From Alloyangia mangrovi (GTDB lineage Bacteria; Pseudomonadota; Alphaproteobacteria; Rhodobacterales; Rhodobacteraceae), in contig NZ_NTHN02000016.1 of the NCBI RefSeq assembly GCF_002300555.2, positions 31,214 to 95,213 of the forward strand: 64,000 nucleotides of DNA, given 5' to 3'. A program made the position numbers and the translations under genes. Shown here piece after piece: positions 10,720 to 19,438 of this stretch. Position 1 is the stretch's first letter. Each line of letters opens with the position of its first letter. The notes beneath the pieces were generated by a model, which searched no databases, was not told where the DNA came from, and saw only the letters and a program-made list of their open reading frames with translations.

Positions 10720-12147
10720 TTGGTCATCGGAACCATCGCCGACACGCTCACCCGCGGGGTCGGCAACGTCACCGACACGCTGTCGGAAACCTTCTTCGAG
10801 CCGGTCGTGCGGATTGGCGTGACCGGGCTGTCGCGCGCCGGCAAGACCGTGTTCATCACCTCGCTGGTCGCCAACCTGCTCGACCGCGGGCGGATGCCGC
10901 AGCTCGCCGCCGAGGCGGAATCGCGCATCCTCACCGCCTACCTGCAGCCGCAGCCCGACGACACCGTGGCGCGCTTCGATTACGAGAGCCACCTTGCCGC
11001 GCTCACCGCGCGCGCGCCGCGCTGGCCCGACAGCACCCGCGCCGTCTCGGAACTGCGGCTCTCGCTGAGGGTGCGCCCGACCGGGCTCCTGGCCGGGTTG
11101 CAGGGGCCGCGCACCGTGCATCTCGACATCGTCGACTATCCCGGCGAATGGCTTCTCGATCTCGGCCTGCTGGAGCAAAGTTTCGAGAACTGGACAGACG
11201 CGACGCTGAAGCGCCTGCCGCAGCGGCCGGGGTCCGAGCCCTTCCTGTCGCTGCTCGGCGGGGTTGATCCCAACGAGGAGTTCTCCGAGCCCAAAGCCAA
11301 GGCGCTCGCGGAGACCTTTACCGGCGCGCTGCAAACCGCGCGCGAGGCGGGGTTCTCCGACTGCACCCCGGGACGCTTCCTACTGCCCGGCGAGAAGGCC
11401 GGAAGCCCGGCACTGACTTTCGCGCCGATGCCAAAGCCCGACAGCCCTGCCCGCCGGGGCCTCTGGCGCGAGATGGAGCGGCGCTTCGAGGCGTACAAGT
11501 CGCAGATCGTGAAGCCCTTCTTCCGCGATCATTTCTCGCGCATCGATCGGCAGATCGTGCTGGTCGATGCGCTTGGCGCGATCCACGCCGGCCCGCCGGC
11601 GCTCGACGACCTGCGGCGCACCATGGCGGGAATCCTCAAGGCCTTCCGTCCCGGCTCGAACGCCTGGCTGACACAGCTCCTGCGCGGGCGGCGGGTCGAG
11701 AAGATACTCTTTGCCGCGACAAAGGCCGACCATCTGCACCACAGCCAGCACCAGCGCCTGACCGCCATCATGGAGGCGCTGACCCGCGAGGCACGCGACC
11801 GGGCGCGCTTTGCCGGGGCCGAGACCTCGGCCATGTCGATCGCCGCGCTGCGCGCCACGGTGGAGCAGACCCTGCCGCACAATGGCAGCGAGCTCGACTG
11901 CGTGCGCGGCACGCTGCTCAACCCCGACGGCTCGCGCGGGCGGCAGGCGGCCTTCTACCCCGGTGCGCTGCCCGAGGACCCGGCGCATCTGCTCACCCCG
12001 GCGCGTGAGGGCGCGACGGGCTGGCTCGACGCCGATTACGAGATCATGCGCTTCGCGCCGGCGCCGCTGACTCTGAAGCCCGGCGAGGGCCCGCCCCACA
12101 TCCGCCTCGACCGGGCCGCGCAGTTCCTGGTGGGGGATCGGCTGTGA
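10720..12147 (+). CDS. ycjX: YcjX family GTP-binding protein
   Basis: About 475 residues of the YcjX/DUF463 family, P-loop NTPases of unclear function linked to envelope stress in enterobacteria. The nucleotide-binding loop GLSRAGKT is near residue 40, followed by IVDYPGEWLLDL, a Walker-B/switch-like segment, and by AATKADHL, an NKxD-type motif. The likely start is TTG at 10720, giving LVIGTIADTLTRG, with GAGG nine bases upstream; no ATG fits. It overlaps the next gene by four bases and is followed by ycjF two genes on, the pair seen in many proteobacteria. Confidence 0.88.
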   Translation: MVIGTIADTLTRGVGNVTDTLSETFFEPVVRIGVTGLSRAGKTVFITSLVANLLDRGRMPQLAAEAESRILTAYLQPQPDDTVARFDYESHLAALTARAPRWPDSTRAVSELRLSLRVRPTGLLAGLQGPRTVHLDIVDYPGEWLLDLGLLEQSFENWTDATLKRLPQRPGSEPFLSLLGGVDPNEEFSEPKAKALAETFTGALQTAREAGFSDCTPGRFLLPGEKAGSPALTFAPMPKPDSPARRGLWREMERRFEAYKSQIVKPFFRDHFSRIDRQIVLVDALGAIHAGPPALDDLRRTMAGILKAFRPGSNAWLTQLLRGRRVEKILFAATKADHLHHSQHQRLTAIMEALTREARDRARFAGAETSAMSIAALRATVEQTLPHNGSELDCVRGTLLNPDGSRGRQAAFYPGALPEDPAHLLTPAREGATGWLDADYEIMRFAPAPLTLKPGEGPPHIRLDRAAQFLVGDRL

Positions 12148-12614
12148 ACCCTCAGCTGCGCCCCGCCCGCCCCATGGACGCCGGCAGCCTCGGCACGATG
12201 ATCACCGATGCGGTGGCCGCGCACGCCTGGAAGCCCACGCTACACAGCGGCGCCGAGGACATCGCCCATGCCGGCACGATGATCGAGCGCGGCTGGGTCA
12301 CCGTCGCCGAAACCCCGGGCGGCGCGCTGCTGGGGTTCCTCGCCCGCGAGGGCGCCTACGTGCACGCGCTCTTCGTCACGCCGGAGGCCCAGGGATGCGG
12401 CATCGGCAGGACGCTGCTCGAGGACGCCCAGCGCACCGCCCGGCGGCTGGAACTCTGGACCTTCCTTGCCAACAACCGCGCCCAGCGCTTCTACGAGCGG
12501 GCGGGCTTTGCCGTGACCCGGCGTGGCGACGGCTCGGCCAACGAAGAGGGCCTGCCCGATCTCTTCTACGTCTGGGAGGCGCCCGCCTCCCGCAGCATGG
12601 AGGCCCGCCGATGA
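12144..12614 (+). CDS. GNAT family N-acetyltransferase
   Basis: 156 residues. The acetyl-CoA-binding core is visible as VHALFVTPEAQGCGIGRTLL, followed by NNRAQRFYERAGF, the usual last strands of the GNAT fold. It starts at a GTG that overlaps the ycjX stop as GTGA and ends overlapping the ycjF start as ATGA, so translation is probably coupled in a three-gene unit. The acceptor substrate is unknown. Confidence 0.9.
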   Translation: MNPQLRPARPMDAGSLGTMITDAVAAHAWKPTLHSGAEDIAHAGTMIERGWVTVAETPGGALLGFLAREGAYVHALFVTPEAQGCGIGRTLLEDAQRTARRLELWTFLANNRAQRFYERAGFAVTRRGDGSANEEGLPDLFYVWEAPASRSMEARR

Positions 12615-13645
12615 GCGATCTCCCGCCCGAAGGCCCGCGCAAGCAGGGCCCGATCCTTTTCGACCTCGACGAACAGCAGCCGGCCCTCACCCCCTCCGAG
12701 GCACCGCCTGTGCCCGAGCCCGATCTGCCGGGCCCGCAGGGGAAGGCGATGACCACCGCCGCGGCGCTGGCCGCACGGCGACCGTCGAAGCTGGCGCGCT
12801 GGTTCTGGGCGCTTGCGGGCACGCTGGTCTCGGCGCTGATCTCGATCGCCGCCTGGCGCTTCGCCATGGACCTCATCGCCTCGGTGCCGCTGCTCGGGCT
12901 CGCCGTGTCTGTGCTGATGGGGCTGGTGGTGCTGGTCGGGCTTGCCATCGTGGTCAAGGAGCTTGCCGCCATGTCGCGGCTCGCCAAGGTCGATGCGCTG
13001 CACCGGGCCGCCGATGCGGCGCTGGCTTCGGATGACCTCAAGGCCGCGCGCAAGGTGGTGGACCAGCTCTCGAGCCTCTACGCCGGGCGCGAGGACACGC
13101 GCTGGGGCCGCGAGCGGCTGAAGGAGCGCGGCGCCGAGGTCTTCGACGCCTCGGGGCTGATCGGCCTGGCCGAAAACGAATTGCTGGCACCGCTCGATAC
13201 CGCAGCCCGGCGCGAGGTCGAGGCCTCGGCCCGGCAGGTGGCAACGGTGACGGCGCTGGTGCCGCTGGCGCTGGCCGACGTGATCGCGGCGCTTTCCTCC
13301 AACCTTCGGATGATCCGCCGCATCGCCGAGATCTACGGCGGGCGCTCGGGCACTTTGGGCAGCTGGCGCCTGACGCGGGCGGTGATGTCGCATCTGGTGG
13401 CCACGGGCGCCGTGGCGGTGGGTGACGACATGCTCGAGCCGGTGCTCGGTGGCGGCCTGCTCGGCAAGCTCTCGCGCCGCTTCGGCGAAGGGCTCGTGAA
13501 CGGCGCGCTGACCGCGCGCGTTGGCGTCGCTGCCATCGAGGTCTGCCGCCCCCTGCCGTTCACCCGCCGCAAGCGCCCCTCGGTGCGCGAGATCATCCGC
13601 ACCGCGCTGGCCGGCTTCGTGATCAAGGAGAGCGGCAAGGGCTGA
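12611..13645 (+). CDS. ycjF: YcjF family membrane protein (DUF697/TIGR01620)
   Basis: 344-residue inner-membrane protein. A proline-rich N-terminal tail of about 60 residues is followed by two adjacent hydrophobic segments around residues 65-115 (WALAGTLVSALISIAAW, then LGLAVSVLMGLVVLVGLAI). A cytoplasmic helical region and the DUF697 domain follow, with LVPLALADVIAALSSNLRMI. This domain order is that of YcjF, which pairs with YcjX. Start ATG overlaps the GNAT stop. Function is not established beyond association with YcjX. Confidence 0.85.
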   Translation: MSDLPPEGPRKQGPILFDLDEQQPALTPSEAPPVPEPDLPGPQGKAMTTAAALAARRPSKLARWFWALAGTLVSALISIAAWRFAMDLIASVPLLGLAVSVLMGLVVLVGLAIVVKELAAMSRLAKVDALHRAADAALASDDLKAARKVVDQLSSLYAGREDTRWGRERLKERGAEVFDASGLIGLAENELLAPLDTAARREVEASARQVATVTALVPLALADVIAALSSNLRMIRRIAEIYGGRSGTLGSWRLTRAVMSHLVATGAVAVGDDMLEPVLGGGLLGKLSRRFGEGLVNGALTARVGVAAIEVCRPLPFTRRKRPSVREIIRTALAGFVIKESGKG

Positions 13646-13886
13646 GCCCGGCTCTTCCAAATTCATATCATCCGGCACCACGTCACGCGCCGGCTCACGC
13701 TTGGGCCGCGGTACCTTTCAATGGATGCGGGGGTGGCCAGTGCCGTTTAAGGAGATTTCGATCGGCACTGGCCAGGGGGATACCCCTGCACAAGAGGCAT
13801 CACTTGGGAGGAAATCCTCGCCCGGACCATCCGTGAGTGGTAGCGGGTCCCAGCATTTGGGCGAGGCGCACGACAGGACGCGGGCT
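13646..13886. other. intergenic region with strong inverted repeats, possible structured RNA or regulatory element
   Basis: No credible gene. It holds a perfect 12-bp inverted repeat: TGGCCAGTGCCG at 13734-13745 and its complement at 13763-13774, around a 17-base loop with AAGGAGAT. A short AGGGG-ATA-CCCCT hairpin follows directly at about 13774-13785, then a GAGGA/TCCTC hairpin near 13808-13819. A run of adjacent stems is more than chance gives in a gap this size. No known RNA family is recognised. Confidence 0.45.
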
Positions 13887-14192
13887 CTAATAGGCCTGCG
13901 CTACAGGAGGTGCAGCGGATTCGGTCCCTCCGCTCCACCCGTAAGCGGAGCCAGCGGCCCCGCGTCCCGAGGTGGCGGGGGACTCACCCACCCCACCAAC
14001 CCTCAGGGTTCCGACCCCGACCAGCAGGCCGAGGAACATGAGAACCGCGATCAGCACGCCGCCGGTGAGTGTACCGGCGTGCTCTGCATGGCGCGGTTCC
14101 GCCAAGGTCAGTCCTGGCTCAGACCGAAGGGTCGAGCCGAAAGAGCCGCCACGGGAATTGCCACCTGGCAGCCCGGGGTCACGATAGGCCAT
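13887..14192 (-). CDS. hypothetical single-pass membrane protein
   Basis: 101 residues, not recognised. A polar N-terminus starting MAYRDPGLPGG is followed by one hydrophobic segment at about residues 43-63 (LTGGVLIAVLMFLGLLVGVG) and a Gly/Ser/Ala-rich tail. It is supported by a strong ribosome site, GGAGG five bases before the ATG at 14192. It is the only believable gene between ycjF and ileS. Its C-terminal coding region contains a CTCCGCT/AGCGGAG stem. The low-complexity tail leaves some doubt. Confidence 0.5.
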   Translation of the reverse strand: MAYRDPGLPGGNSRGGSFGSTLRSEPGLTLAEPRHAEHAGTLTGGVLIAVLMFLGLLVGVGTLRVGGVGESPATSGRGAAGSAYGWSGGTESAAPPVAQAY

Positions 14193-14653
14193 AACGCCTC
14201 CACGGGTTCGGATGCGGCCGCCGGGTACTGGTTGAGTGTCAGGGGTGGCGCCGCTTTTGAGGATAAAAACCCGATCTGCCCGCAAAGATCCCCTTCTTCC
14301 ACGGTCCCGGTGATTTCAGGCGTCCTGCCGCCAGATATCGGCGCGCTGTTGGCGCATCCCCGCCGCCCCGTCCGCGGACCGGCGGCGCCGCGCCGGTTTG
14401 CCTAGCGTCCAGCGGGGGATTTCCGCGCATTTCCCGTGCGTACGACCGGCATCTCCGAGGCCGCTCGGGCTGCGTGCAACCACTGGACCATCGCGAGTCG
14501 GATGCCTATAAGGCGGCCATGATGCCCCGCAATGCGATCATCATTCGAATTACATGCCCGGCGCTCTGATCACTAGAGCCGCCGGGACAAGGCGTATGGA
14601 CCGCCGCGCCGACCTTTCTCAGACATCCGACATAACTTCCGGGACCGCAGAAC
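14193..14653. other. gene-free stretch upstream of ileS
   Basis: No supported reading frame on either strand. The part from 14470 to 14650 is less GC-rich than the surroundings and probably holds the ileS promoter and leader. I could not assign -35/-10 boxes or a riboswitch with confidence. Confidence 0.4.
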
Positions 14654-17638
14654 ATGTGCGCCGACACCACCACCCAGACGCCTGATTACAAGGACACGCT
14701 GAACCTTCCGCAAACCGACTTCCCGATGCGCGCGGGCCTGCCCAAGCGCGAGCCCGAGTGGCTGGAGCGGTGGGCGAAGATCGGCGTCTACGATCGCCTC
14801 CGCGACAAGGCCGCGGACGGCAGCCGCACCCCCTTCACGCTGCACGATGGCCCGCCCTACGCCAACGGCCACCTGCACATCGGCCACGCGCTGAACAAGA
14901 CGATCAAGGACATGATCGTCCGCTCGCACCAGATGATGGGCCATGACGCGCGCTACGTGCCGGGCTGGGATTGCCACGGCCTGCCGATCGAATGGAAGAT
15001 CGAGGAGCAGTATCGCCAGAAGGGCAAGAACAAGGACGAAGTTCCGGTCATCGATTTCCGGCAGGAATGCCGCAAGTTTGCCGAAGGCTGGGTCGACATC
15101 CAGCGCGAGGAATTCAAGCGCCTCGGCATCACCGGCAACTGGGACGATCCCTACCTGACCATGGCGTTCCACGCCGAGCGGGTGATCGCAGAGGAATTCC
15201 AGAAGTTCCTGATGACCGGTACGCTCTACCAGGGCTCGAAGCCGGTCATGTGGTCGCCGGTCGAGAAGACCGCGCTGGCCGAGGCCGAGATCGAGTACCA
15301 CGACCACAAGTCGCACACGATCTGGGTGCCGTTCCGCATCGTCTCGGGCGGGCACATGGCGCTGCCGCAGGGCGAGGATGACGATTATGCCGGCGCCGAC
15401 ACCGAGCTGCTGGCCGAAGGTCTGCACCAGGCGCGCGTGGTGATCTGGACCACCACCCCCTGGACCATCCCTTCGAACAAGGCCGTCGCCTTCAACCCGA
15501 CCATCGAATACGGCCTCTACGAGGTCACCGACACGCCCGAAGAATCCTGGGTCTCGAAGGGTGATCTCTACGTCGTGGCCGACAAGCTGGCCGGCGACGT
15601 GTTCAAGGCCGCCCGCCTCGCGCCCGAGATGTATACCCGCAAACGCGGGGTCTCGGCGGACGAGCTGTCGAGCCTCACCCTCGCCCACCCCTTTGCCGGC
15701 ATGGACGGCGCCGAGGGCTTCTGGGACTACGAGGTGCCGATGATCGACGGCGACCACGTGACCGATGACGCTGGCACGGGCTTCGTGCACACCGCGCCCT
15801 CGCACGGCGCCGACGACTACGAGTGCTTCGTCAAGCGCAACTGGATCGACCGGATGACCCACAATGTCGGCGAGGACTCCGAGTTCCTGCCGCATGTGCC
15901 GTTCTTCGCCGGGCTGACCGTGTTCGACCACAAGGGCAAGGAAGGCAAGGCCAACGCCGCCGTCATCGACAAGCTGGTCGAGGCCCGCGGCATCATCGCC
16001 CGCGGCCGCGTCACCCACTCCTACCCGCACAGCTGGCGCTCCAAGGCGCCGGTGATCTTCCGCAACACGCCGCAGTGGTTCGCCTCGATCGACCGCGACG
16101 TGAACGACGGGCAGGACGAGAACGGCAAGACCATCCGCCAGCGCGCGCTCACCTGCATCGACCAGGTGAAATGGACGCCGCAGTCGGGCCGCAACCGTCT
16201 CTATTCGATGATGGAAGCCCGGCCCGACTGGGTGCTGTCGCGCCAGCGCGCCTGGGGCGTGCCGCTGACCTGCTTCACCAAGAAGGGCGCGCTGCCCACC
16301 GACGAGGGCTTCCTGCTGAAGGACCCCGAAGTCAACGCGCGCATCTGCGAGGCCTTCGAGACCGAGGGCGCGGATTGCTGGTACGCTGAGGGCGCGAAAG
16401 AGCGCTTCCTCGGCACCGGCTACAACGCCGATGAGTGGGAGCAGGTCTACGACGTGCTCGACGTGTGGTTCGACTCTGGCTCCACCCATGCCTTCGTGCT
16501 GCGCGACCGCGCCGATGGCACCAAGGACGGCATCGCCGATGTCTACATGGAAGGCACCGACCAGCACCGCGGCTGGTTCCACAGCTCGCTGCTGCAGTCG
16601 GTCGGCACCACCGGCCATGCGCCCTACCGCAACGTGGTCACCCATGGCTTCACGCTGGACGAGAAGGGCAACAAGATGTCCAAGTCGCTCGGCAACACCA
16701 TCGTGCCCGAAGAGGTGATCAAGCAGTACGGCGCCGACATCCTGCGCCTCTGGGTCGCCCAGACCGATTACACCGCCGACCAGCGGATCGGGCCGGAGAT
16801 CCTCAAGGGCGTCGCCGACAGCTACCGCCGCCTGCGCAACACCATGCGCTTCATGCTCGGCGCGCTTGGCCACTTCGACGAGAGCGACCGTATCGAGGCT
16901 GCGGACATGCCCGAGCTCGAGCGCTGGGTGCTGCACCGCCTCGCCGAGCTCGACGAGGTCGTGCGCGAGGGCTACCGCTCCTACGACTTCCAGCACGTGT
17001 TCCAGCAGGTCTTCACCTTCTGCACGGTGGATCTGTCGGCCTTCTACTTCGACATCCGCAAGGACGCGCTCTACTGCGACGGCGACACCACCCGCCGCAA
17101 GGCCGCACGCACGGTCATGGACCTGCTGTTCCACCGCCTCACCACCTGGCTCGCGCCGGTGCTGCCCTTCACCATGGAAGACGTCTGGCTGGACCGCTTC
17201 CCGGGCGAGGAGAGCTCGGTGCACCTGCAGGACTTCCCCGCCACCCCGACCGACTGGCGCAACGCCGCCCTGGCCGAGAAGTGGGGCAAGGTCCGCATGG
17301 CCCGCCGCGCGGTCACCGCGGCGCTGGAGATCCAGCGCACGGAGAAGGTCATCGGTGCCTCGCTCGAGGCCTTCCCGGTGGTCCATGTCGAGGATGCAGA
17401 GATGCTCGAGGCGCTGAAGACGGTGGCCTTCGAGGACATCTGCATCACCTCGGACATCGCCCTCACGGCGGACCCGGCCCCGGCCGAGGCCTTCCGCATG
17501 GCGGATGTGCCGAACGTGGGCGTGGTCTTCGAGAAGGCCGAGGGCGAGAAGTGCCAGCGCTGCTGGAAGATCCTGCCCGACGTCGGCACCCACAGCCACG
17601 CATCCACCTGCGCCCGCTGCGACGAGGCGCTGGGGTAA
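14654..17638 (+). CDS. ileS: isoleucyl-tRNA synthetase
   Basis: 994-residue class-I aminoacyl-tRNA synthetase that charges tRNA-Ile. The HIGH motif is in GHLHIGHALNK near residue 75 and the KMSKS motif in GNKMSKSLGN near residue 675. Between them lies the editing domain with TTTPWTIPSN and the DDAGTGFVHTAPSHG segment. The C-terminus has a zinc-binding pair CQRCW...CARC, as in bacterial-type IleS. The length suits alphaproteobacterial IleS. It is followed by a rho-independent terminator, so it appears to be transcribed alone. Confidence 0.97.
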   Translation: MCADTTTQTPDYKDTLNLPQTDFPMRAGLPKREPEWLERWAKIGVYDRLRDKAADGSRTPFTLHDGPPYANGHLHIGHALNKTIKDMIVRSHQMMGHDARYVPGWDCHGLPIEWKIEEQYRQKGKNKDEVPVIDFRQECRKFAEGWVDIQREEFKRLGITGNWDDPYLTMAFHAERVIAEEFQKFLMTGTLYQGSKPVMWSPVEKTALAEAEIEYHDHKSHTIWVPFRIVSGGHMALPQGEDDDYAGADTELLAEGLHQARVVIWTTTPWTIPSNKAVAFNPTIEYGLYEVTDTPEESWVSKGDLYVVADKLAGDVFKAARLAPEMYTRKRGVSADELSSLTLAHPFAGMDGAEGFWDYEVPMIDGDHVTDDAGTGFVHTAPSHGADDYECFVKRNWIDRMTHNVGEDSEFLPHVPFFAGLTVFDHKGKEGKANAAVIDKLVEARGIIARGRVTHSYPHSWRSKAPVIFRNTPQWFASIDRDVNDGQDENGKTIRQRALTCIDQVKWTPQSGRNRLYSMMEARPDWVLSRQRAWGVPLTCFTKKGALPTDEGFLLKDPEVNARICEAFETEGADCWYAEGAKERFLGTGYNADEWEQVYDVLDVWFDSGSTHAFVLRDRADGTKDGIADVYMEGTDQHRGWFHSSLLQSVGTTGHAPYRNVVTHGFTLDEKGNKMSKSLGNTIVPEEVIKQYGADILRLWVAQTDYTADQRIGPEILKGVADSYRRLRNTMRFMLGALGHFDESDRIEAADMPELERWVLHRLAELDEVVREGYRSYDFQHVFQQVFTFCTVDLSAFYFDIRKDALYCDGDTTRRKAARTVMDLLFHRLTTWLAPVLPFTMEDVWLDRFPGEESSVHLQDFPATPTDWRNAALAEKWGKVRMARRAVTAALEIQRTEKVIGASLEAFPVVHVEDAEMLEALKTVAFEDICITSDIALTADPAPAEAFRMADVPNVGVVFEKAEGEKCQRCWKILPDVGTHSHASTCARCDEALG

Positions 17639-17686
17639 GCCGCCCCTGCCCTGCGCCGATACCAGCAGGGCACCGCAGACATACCA

Positions 17687-17720
17687 GGGGCCGGGCGCAT
17701 TGCCCGGCCCCTTCTCATTC
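17687..17720 (+). terminator. rho-independent terminator of ileS
   Basis: Perfect 10-bp stem GGGGCCGGGC (17687-17696) and GCCCGGCCCC (17702-17711) with a GCATT loop, followed by TTCTCATT, 48 bases after the ileS stop. Confidence 0.8.
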
Positions 17721-17734
17721 CGGGTGCTTCGCGT

Positions 17735-18130
17735 TCAGCTTGTCTGCAGTTGAGCTTCGATGGCACTCTTGTCGATCACCGACCAGACCTCGGCAATCCG
17801 CGCGTCCTTCACCCTGTAAAAGACATTCTCGGCGAACCGCACGCGCCGCCCGTTCACCGGAAGCCCGAAGAGCCTTCCCACCGGGGTGCAGTCGAACTCC
17901 AGCCGGCTGGCGATCTGCGGCGGCTCGCAGGCAAGTAAGGCGACCTCGAAGGACAGGTCCGGGATCGCCGCGAAATCGTTCTCGAGCATGCGGCGGTACC
18001 CCGCGAGGCCGATGCGCTCGCCATTATACGCGACCGCATCCGCGACGAAATCGCCGAGCCGCTTCCAATCCTGGCGGTTCAGGCAGGCGATATAGCCGCG
18101 ATAAAGCGCTGCGAGGTCTTCCGGGGCCAT
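17735..18130 (-). CDS. SnoaL-like / nuclear transport factor 2-like protein
   Basis: About 131 residues of the NTF2-like fold, SnoaL-type ester-cyclase group. It begins with a helical segment (ALYRGYIACLNRQDWKRLGDFVADAVAYNG), then the IPDLSFEVALLAC strand, and ends with the family's VFYRVKDARIAEVWSVIDK strands. Such proteins act as small hydrolases, cyclases or ligand binders, and sequence alone does not choose. I prefer the ATG at 18130, which has GGAG eight bases upstream, over the ATG at 18139, where the same GGAG touches the codon. Confidence 0.75.
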   Translation of the reverse strand: MAPEDLAALYRGYIACLNRQDWKRLGDFVADAVAYNGERIGLAGYRRMLENDFAAIPDLSFEVALLACEPPQIASRLEFDCTPVGRLFGLPVNGRRVRFAENVFYRVKDARIAEVWSVIDKSAIEAQLQTS

Positions 18131-18192
18131 CCGTGCCATCTCCGTCGGTCATCTGCGCCCGGAAGCCTAGCGCGCCGCTTGCCTGCGGCAAT

Positions 18193-18222
18193 GCAAAAGG
18201 GGCGCCCGAACCGGACGCCCCT
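18193..18222 (-). terminator. rho-independent terminator of the PagL-like gene
   Basis: Read on the minus strand: AGGGGCGTCCG, loop GTT, CGGGCGCCCCT (one G-T pair), then TTTGC. It lies 23 bases past the stop of the PagL-like gene. Confidence 0.7.
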
Positions 18223-18244
18223 CGACACGCGATCGACCCGGCGC

Positions 18245-18766
18245 TCAGCGCGTCGGGATGCTGACCCGGAGCTGCACCGTCTCGATGCCCGGGTTGTTGT
18301 CGTAGATGTCGGCGTTCGAGCGGTGGTCATAGCTGAGTCCGACCCGCCAGCCCTGGTTGGTCTCGTAGCCCAGCTCGATCCCCGAGCGGAACTCGAGCGG
18401 GCCGCCAAGGTCGAAGCCGCCGTTGTCCATGTAGAGCCCCGGCATGAGGTGCAGCTCGGCATAGAAGGGGCTGTAGCCGAAGTTTTTCTTGTAGGTGGCG
18501 CCATAGCCCAGCCAGCCCTCGCCATCCTCGGTCACCGACACGCCGATGGCCTGACCGAAGGGACCGAACTTGCGGCCAAAGTCATAGCGCAGGTAAGCCT
18601 CGCCCTTGGTCTCGGCCTGGCGCTCGACCACGCTGCCCAGAGAGAAGGCCACGCGCGGCTGCGTCTCGTTCGGCCCGAGGCAGCCCTCGGCCGTGCCGCA
18701 ATAGTTCATCCCCATGTCGGTGAGACCACCGATCAGCATCAGCACCGCGAAGGTTCCGTTGGCCAT
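18245..18766 (-). CDS. acyloxyacyl hydrolase, PagL-like lipid A 3-O-deacylase
   Basis: 173-residue outer-membrane beta-barrel enzyme that removes the 3-O acyl chain of lipid A. The PagL catalytic triad is recognisable: His148 and Ser150 in YDHRSNAD and Glu162 in NPGIE, with the same spacing (2 and 12 residues) as His126, Ser128 and Glu140 of the Pseudomonas enzyme. Alternating strands end in LRVSIP. A hydrophobic segment near the N-terminus (TFAVLMLIGG) may act as the export signal but is short for one, so the true start could differ. The family call rests mainly on the triad. Confidence 0.8.
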   Translation of the reverse strand: MANGTFAVLMLIGGLTDMGMNYCGTAEGCLGPNETQPRVAFSLGSVVERQAETKGEAYLRYDFGRKFGPFGQAIGVSVTEDGEGWLGYGATYKKNFGYSPFYAELHLMPGLYMDNGGFDLGGPLEFRSGIELGYETNQGWRVGLSYDHRSNADIYDNNPGIETVQLRVSIPTR

Positions 18767-18895
18767 TCTGCTCTCCTGTCTGCCCCGGCGCTTGTCGCGC
18801 CGTCAATTCCTGGCGTTTGCATGGCGCAGGAACGCGGCGCTGTCCACCCGGCGGACCGGCTCGGGATGCCAGCGCATCCGCGGCGCAACAGCGCG

Positions 18896-19351
18896 TCAGG
18901 GCGCCAATCGCGCCAGCAGCCCCTCGGCGGCCCGCTCGACCAGATCGAGCGCTCCGTCGAAATCGCGCGTATAATAGGGGTCCGGCACCTCCGTGGCGCC
19001 GGTTTCGGGTGCATAATCGGTGAAGAGCGCCAGATCCGCCTTGCCGCCTGCGGGGCGGATCGCTTCGAGATTGGCCATGTTCGCGCCGTCCATCGCCAGG
19101 ATCAAATCGAAGTGATGAAAGTCATCGGACGACACCTGGCGCGCCCTGAGACCCGACAGGTCGTACCCCCGCGCCTTGGCCGCCCGCTGCATCGGCGCGT
19201 AGGGCGGCTCGCCCACGTGCCAGTCACCGGTGCCGGCGCTGTCGATCTCGAGCCCGAGGCCGCGCGCCTCGGCCATCGCACGCAGCACTCCTTCGGCCGA
19301 GGGGGAACGGCAGATATTGCCCAGGCAGACAAAGAGAATACGGTAGGTCAT
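18896..19351 (-). CDS. low molecular weight protein-tyrosine phosphatase
   Basis: 151 residues. The signature loop CLGNICRSP (CX5R) lies at the N-terminus just after a hydrophobic strand, and the general-acid Asp is in the late VPDPYY motif. Both are diagnostic for cytoplasmic low-molecular-weight phosphatases, which remove phosphate from tyrosine residues or small molecules. The start is the ATG at 19351 giving MTYRILFVCLGN. It diverges from the sirtuin gene. Confidence 0.93.
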   Translation of the reverse strand: MTYRILFVCLGNICRSPSAEGVLRAMAEARGLGLEIDSAGTGDWHVGEPPYAPMQRAAKARGYDLSGLRARQVSSDDFHHFDLILAMDGANMANLEAIRPAGGKADLALFTDYAPETGATEVPDPYYTRDFDGALDLVERAAEGLLARLAP

Positions 19352-19438
19352 GCGGGTCTCCTTCGAGCCCCGTGATAGCGCGAAGGCGGCGGCGATACAA
19401 AGCACCCCACACGCGGCAAAAGGCAGTCAGGAGGCAGA

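Noticed and set aside
14573..17599. A 1008-codon minus-strand open frame opposite ileS, and a similar 770-codon one opposite 829-3141
   Set aside because: Both are shadows of conserved plus-strand genes and have no recognisable domain or ribosome site.
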